From an uncultured Paludibaculum sp. (GTDB lineage Bacteria; Acidobacteriota; Terriglobia; Bryobacterales; Bryobacteraceae): DNA of 64,000 nt. Where the stretch lies: assembly GCF_963665245.1 (NCBI RefSeq), contig NZ_OY762267.1:124001-188000 (forward strand), read 5' to 3'. Positions 61,731 to 64,000 of the stretch are shown in pieces. The position numbers and the translations under genes were made by a program. The stretch's first letter is position 1; each line of letters opens with the position of its first letter. The notes below the pieces were generated by a model. The model made no database searches. It was not told the DNA's origin and saw only the letters and a list, made by a program, of their open reading frames with translations.

Positions 61731-64000
61731 CTAATCCGACGGACGGCCCAACACGTCACGGACGGCGTCGAGCATGGCGGATCGCGTCAGCGGTTTGGGC
61801 AGCACGGCGTTGGCGCCCAGCAGTTCCGCCATTTTGAGGAACTGTCCGAAGAACGCGCCGGAGATGGCGATGATCCGTAGATCAGGGAAGGCCTTGCGGG
61901 CGAGACGGATAGTCTCGATGCCTTCCTGGTCGGGCATGACGAGATCGGTGATGAGGACGTCGACCGGCTCGCTCTCGAGTTCCCGCATCGCGGCGCGGCC
62001 ATCGGCGGCCTCTCGGACGGCGTAGCCGGCCTCTTCCAACACGCGGCGGATGTAGAGCCGCACAGCATCTTCGTCATCCGCGATGAGCACGCGTCGGACG
62101 CCCTTGCCCAGTTCGGCCCGGATGACCGATGCCAATTGCTCAGGAGTGAAGGGCTTGCGGATATAGTGTCCGCCTGTTTCGTTCAACGGTGCCAGAGCAT
62201 CTTCCGGATCGCTGTAGCCCGACATGAAAACGACCTTCAGCGCCGGGATGGCCGCCTGCAGTTCGCGAGCCAGTGTGCCGCCATCGGCGCCAGGCATCAT
62301 CAGATCGGTCAAAAGCAGGTCGACTTTCCAGCCAAGGCGTCTGGCCGTCTCCAGAGCATCGGTCGCATGGCTGGCGATCGCGACCTGATAGCCGAGGCCG
62401 CGCAGCACCTCGGAAGCAAATGCCAGGACCTCTTCCTGATCTTCGGCCACGAGGATGGAGGCCGCGCCACTGGGCGCCGACGCCATCTCGCTGGTCTCCG
62501 GGACAGGCGTCCCCTGTTGGTCGGTGATCACGCAGGGCAGATAGATCTCGAAGGAGGATCCGCGCCCCACTTCGCTGGTCACCCGGATGTCCCCGCCGCT
62601 TTGCCCGACGATGCCATAGGCAGTGGATAGCCCGAGTCCTGTTCCTTCGCCGACGCCTTTGGTAGTGAAGAAGGGCTCGAAAAGGTGAGCCAACACGTCC
62701 TCGCTCATGCCCCTGCCCGAATCGGAGACGCAGACGACCACATATTCGCCCGGTCTCAGCTTGCTCGCTGCCCCCGCCTCGTGCGTATCAACGGTTTCGT
62801 TGCGGGTGGACACCGTCAGCCGGCCCCCGGCGGACATCGCGTCGCGGGCGTTCACGGCGAGGTTCAGCAGGACCTGCTCCAACTGGCCGGGATCAGCCAC
62901 AGTGACATCCTGGGCGGCCTGCAGGTGCAGCACCAACTGGATCGGGCTGCCGACGACCTCAGCCAGTACTGACTCCAGCCCCTGCAGCAGAGAATGGACC
63001 GCCACAGGGCGAGGTTGCATCAACTGCCGACGGCCGAAGGCCAGCAACTGCCGGGTGCGCTCGGCCGCACGGTCGCTCGCTTTCACCACCTCGTTGAGGT
63101 AGCGCGAAAGATTGGTGTCGCCGGGCGGAACCTGGGCCAGGGAGAGGCGGGTGTAGCCGCTGATGACCGTGAGCAGGTTATTGAAGTCGTGCGCCACGCC
63201 TCCGGCCAGGCGGCCCACCGCCTCCATCTTCTGAGCGTGCCGGACCTGCTCCTCCATCGCCATCCAATCGGTGAGGTCCCGGCCGATTGCCGCTATTCCG
63301 CTGGGCCTTCCATGCGCGTCGAGGAGGACGGTGTTGTCCCACTCCAGCAGGCGCCGCTGACCGCCCCGCCCCAATATCTCGTTGCGGCCGGTACGCACCA
63401 CGTCGGTGCGGAGAAGGAAGGACTGCAGGCGGGCCGAGACCCTTTCGCGGTCGGTAGCGGGGATGAACTCCTGGCACCAATCCACACCCATGAGGCCGGC
63501 CCGGTCACGGCCCAAGAGGCGAGCGAGGTATTCATTGCAGAACTGAATGCGGCCATCGCGGTCAAGAATGACTGCGGCCAAGTTTACGGATTCCATCATC
63601 TCGCGGAAGCGGCGCTCCGACTCCCGCAGGGCGCTGGCGGCTTCCAGACGCTGCGTCAGATCCTGGGCCAACACCGCGAGTTGCCCGGGCGCCGGCTGGA
63701 ACGCGCTCAACTCCAGCGTGGCCTGGTAGCGCGTCGAGTAGTGGAGGGTCTGGCGGTCCTCGCCTGTGGCCAATACCGTCTGGAGGGCCGCGTAGGTGGA
63801 CCGGTCAAAATGGGGTAGAACGTCCAGCAGGGTCCTGCCAAGCACTTCACCCACCGGCATCCGCAACATCGACTCCATCACGGGATTGCATTCGAGCCAG
63901 CGGAGTCTCGGGAATCCGCCATCTTCCGCAGGTAGCGTATCGAAGAGCCCGAAGCCGACGGGCATCTTCTCGAAGAGCTGGCGGTACTGGCGCTGAGTCG
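61731..64000 (-). CDS. Hybrid sensor histidine kinase with two receivers (partial, 5 prime end outside)
   Basis: The frame remains open to the window edge (the extra codons read TQRQYRQLFEKMPVGF), so the start lies beyond 64000. At least two PAS domains precede the kinase core (FEKMPVGFGLFD, then REMMESVNLAAVILDRDG). The H box is LAGGVAHDFNNLL, the N box LLNLAVNARDAM and the G box GKGVGEGTGLGLST-like. Receiver 1 has LVAEDQEEV and LLTDLMMP; its first acidic residue pair is Glu-Asp. Receiver 2 has LIADDEDAV and LITDLVMP. Domain order resembles the kinase at 43.9-47.0 kb. It ends seven bases from the convergent TonB receptor gene. Confidence 0.88.
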   Translation of the reverse strand, partial: TQRQYRQLFEKMPVGFGLFDTLPAEDGGFPRLRWLECNPVMESMLRMPVGEVLGRTLLDVLPHFDRSTYAALQTVLATGEDRQTLHYSTRYQATLELSAFQPAPGQLAVLAQDLTQRLEAASALRESERRFREMMESVNLAAVILDRDGRIQFCNEYLARLLGRDRAGLMGVDWCQEFIPATDRERVSARLQSFLLRTDVVRTGRNEILGRGGQRRLLEWDNTVLLDAHGRPSGIAAIGRDLTDWMAMEEQVRHAQKMEAVGRLAGGVAHDFNNLLTVISGYTRLSLAQVPPGDTNLSRYLNEVVKASDRAAERTRQLLAFGRRQLMQPRPVAVHSLLQGLESVLAEVVGSPIQLVLHLQAAQDVTVADPGQLEQVLLNLAVNARDAMSAGGRLTVSTRNETVDTHEAGAASKLRPGEYVVVCVSDSGRGMSEDVLAHLFEPFFTTKGVGEGTGLGLSTAYGIVGQSGGDIRVTSEVGRGSSFEIYLPCVITDQQGTPVPETSEMASAPSGAASILVAEDQEEVLAFASEVLRGLGYQVAIASHATDALETARRLGWKVDLLLTDLMMPGADGGTLARELQAAIPALKVVFMSGYSDPEDALAPLNETGGHYIRKPFTPEQLASVIRAELGKGVRRVLIADDEDAVRLYIRRVLEEAGYAVREAADGRAAMRELESEPVDVLITDLVMPDQEGIETIRLARKAFPDLRIIAISGAFFGQFLKMAELLGANAVLPKPLTRSAMLDAVRDVLGRPSD

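Overview
The window is GC-rich, densely coded bacterial chromosome with no rRNA, tRNA, phage or insertion-sequence transposase genes that I can see. The best fit is a soil-type acidobacterium of the Bryobacterales/Solibacter group. This is an inference from several gene types common there: an Oar-like TonB receptor with a carboxypeptidase-regulatory N-terminus, a two-component sensor built on a beta-propeller, a WKEIA-type helix-turn-helix protein with a membrane anchor, a short NAQRSTGP-motif protein, and many Tat- or Sec-exported enzymes. The window ends inside a hybrid sensor kinase (61731 to the right edge).

Left third (1-26.3 kb). A NAQRSTGP-family protein is followed by a Tat-exported DUF5060/DUF4038-type glycosidase and two tandem exported metallo-beta-lactamase-fold proteins, of which only the second keeps its metal ligands. 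Next come a LytS/LytTR two-component pair, an ABC-2 exporter and an acyltransferase. Then follow a large Old Yellow Enzyme/GltD-like fusion, a class-I glutamine amidotransferase, glycogen debranching enzyme GlgX, a membrane-tethered HTH/FG-GAP protein, an esterase that has lost its catalytic serine, an S9 peptidase, a zinc alcohol dehydrogenase, a glycosidase-like protein, a zinc-ribbon protein and alpha-glucan phosphorylase GlgP. GlgX and GlgP together indicate glycogen turnover.

Middle (26.4-37.6 kb). An Rrf2 regulator precedes a compact run of cobalamin-related genes with short overlaps: an osmolyte-type binding lipoprotein, a shortened CobQ-like protein, CobD, a BtuF-BtuD-BtuC importer, CobU-like and CobT-like proteins. 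The importer and CobD look intact, but the CobQ-, CobU- and CobT-like proteins each lack residues or segments that define activity in their families. A MacB/LolD-type ABC pair and a polytopic membrane protein follow, then a candidate small RNA ending in a strong intrinsic terminator.

Right third (37.6-64 kb). A minus-strand series encodes a ROK sugar kinase, a degenerate PfkB-like protein, a CPBP protease, a TPR lipoprotein, a TolC-type protein, a four-PAS hybrid kinase, an orphan MacB-like permease and another TPR protein. On the plus strand lie an acyl-CoA ligase, thiC, and a methyltransferase-like fragment that ends inside a 277-bp inverted-repeat element. The final plus-strand block is a Tat-exported SelA-like PLP protein, a propeller sensor kinase, a NarL-type regulator and a TonB receptor. 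Near-identical 18-bp palindromes lie upstream of the PLP gene and the receptor gene and bracket the two-component system. This suggests a regulon made of sensor, regulator, outer-membrane receptor and periplasmic enzyme.
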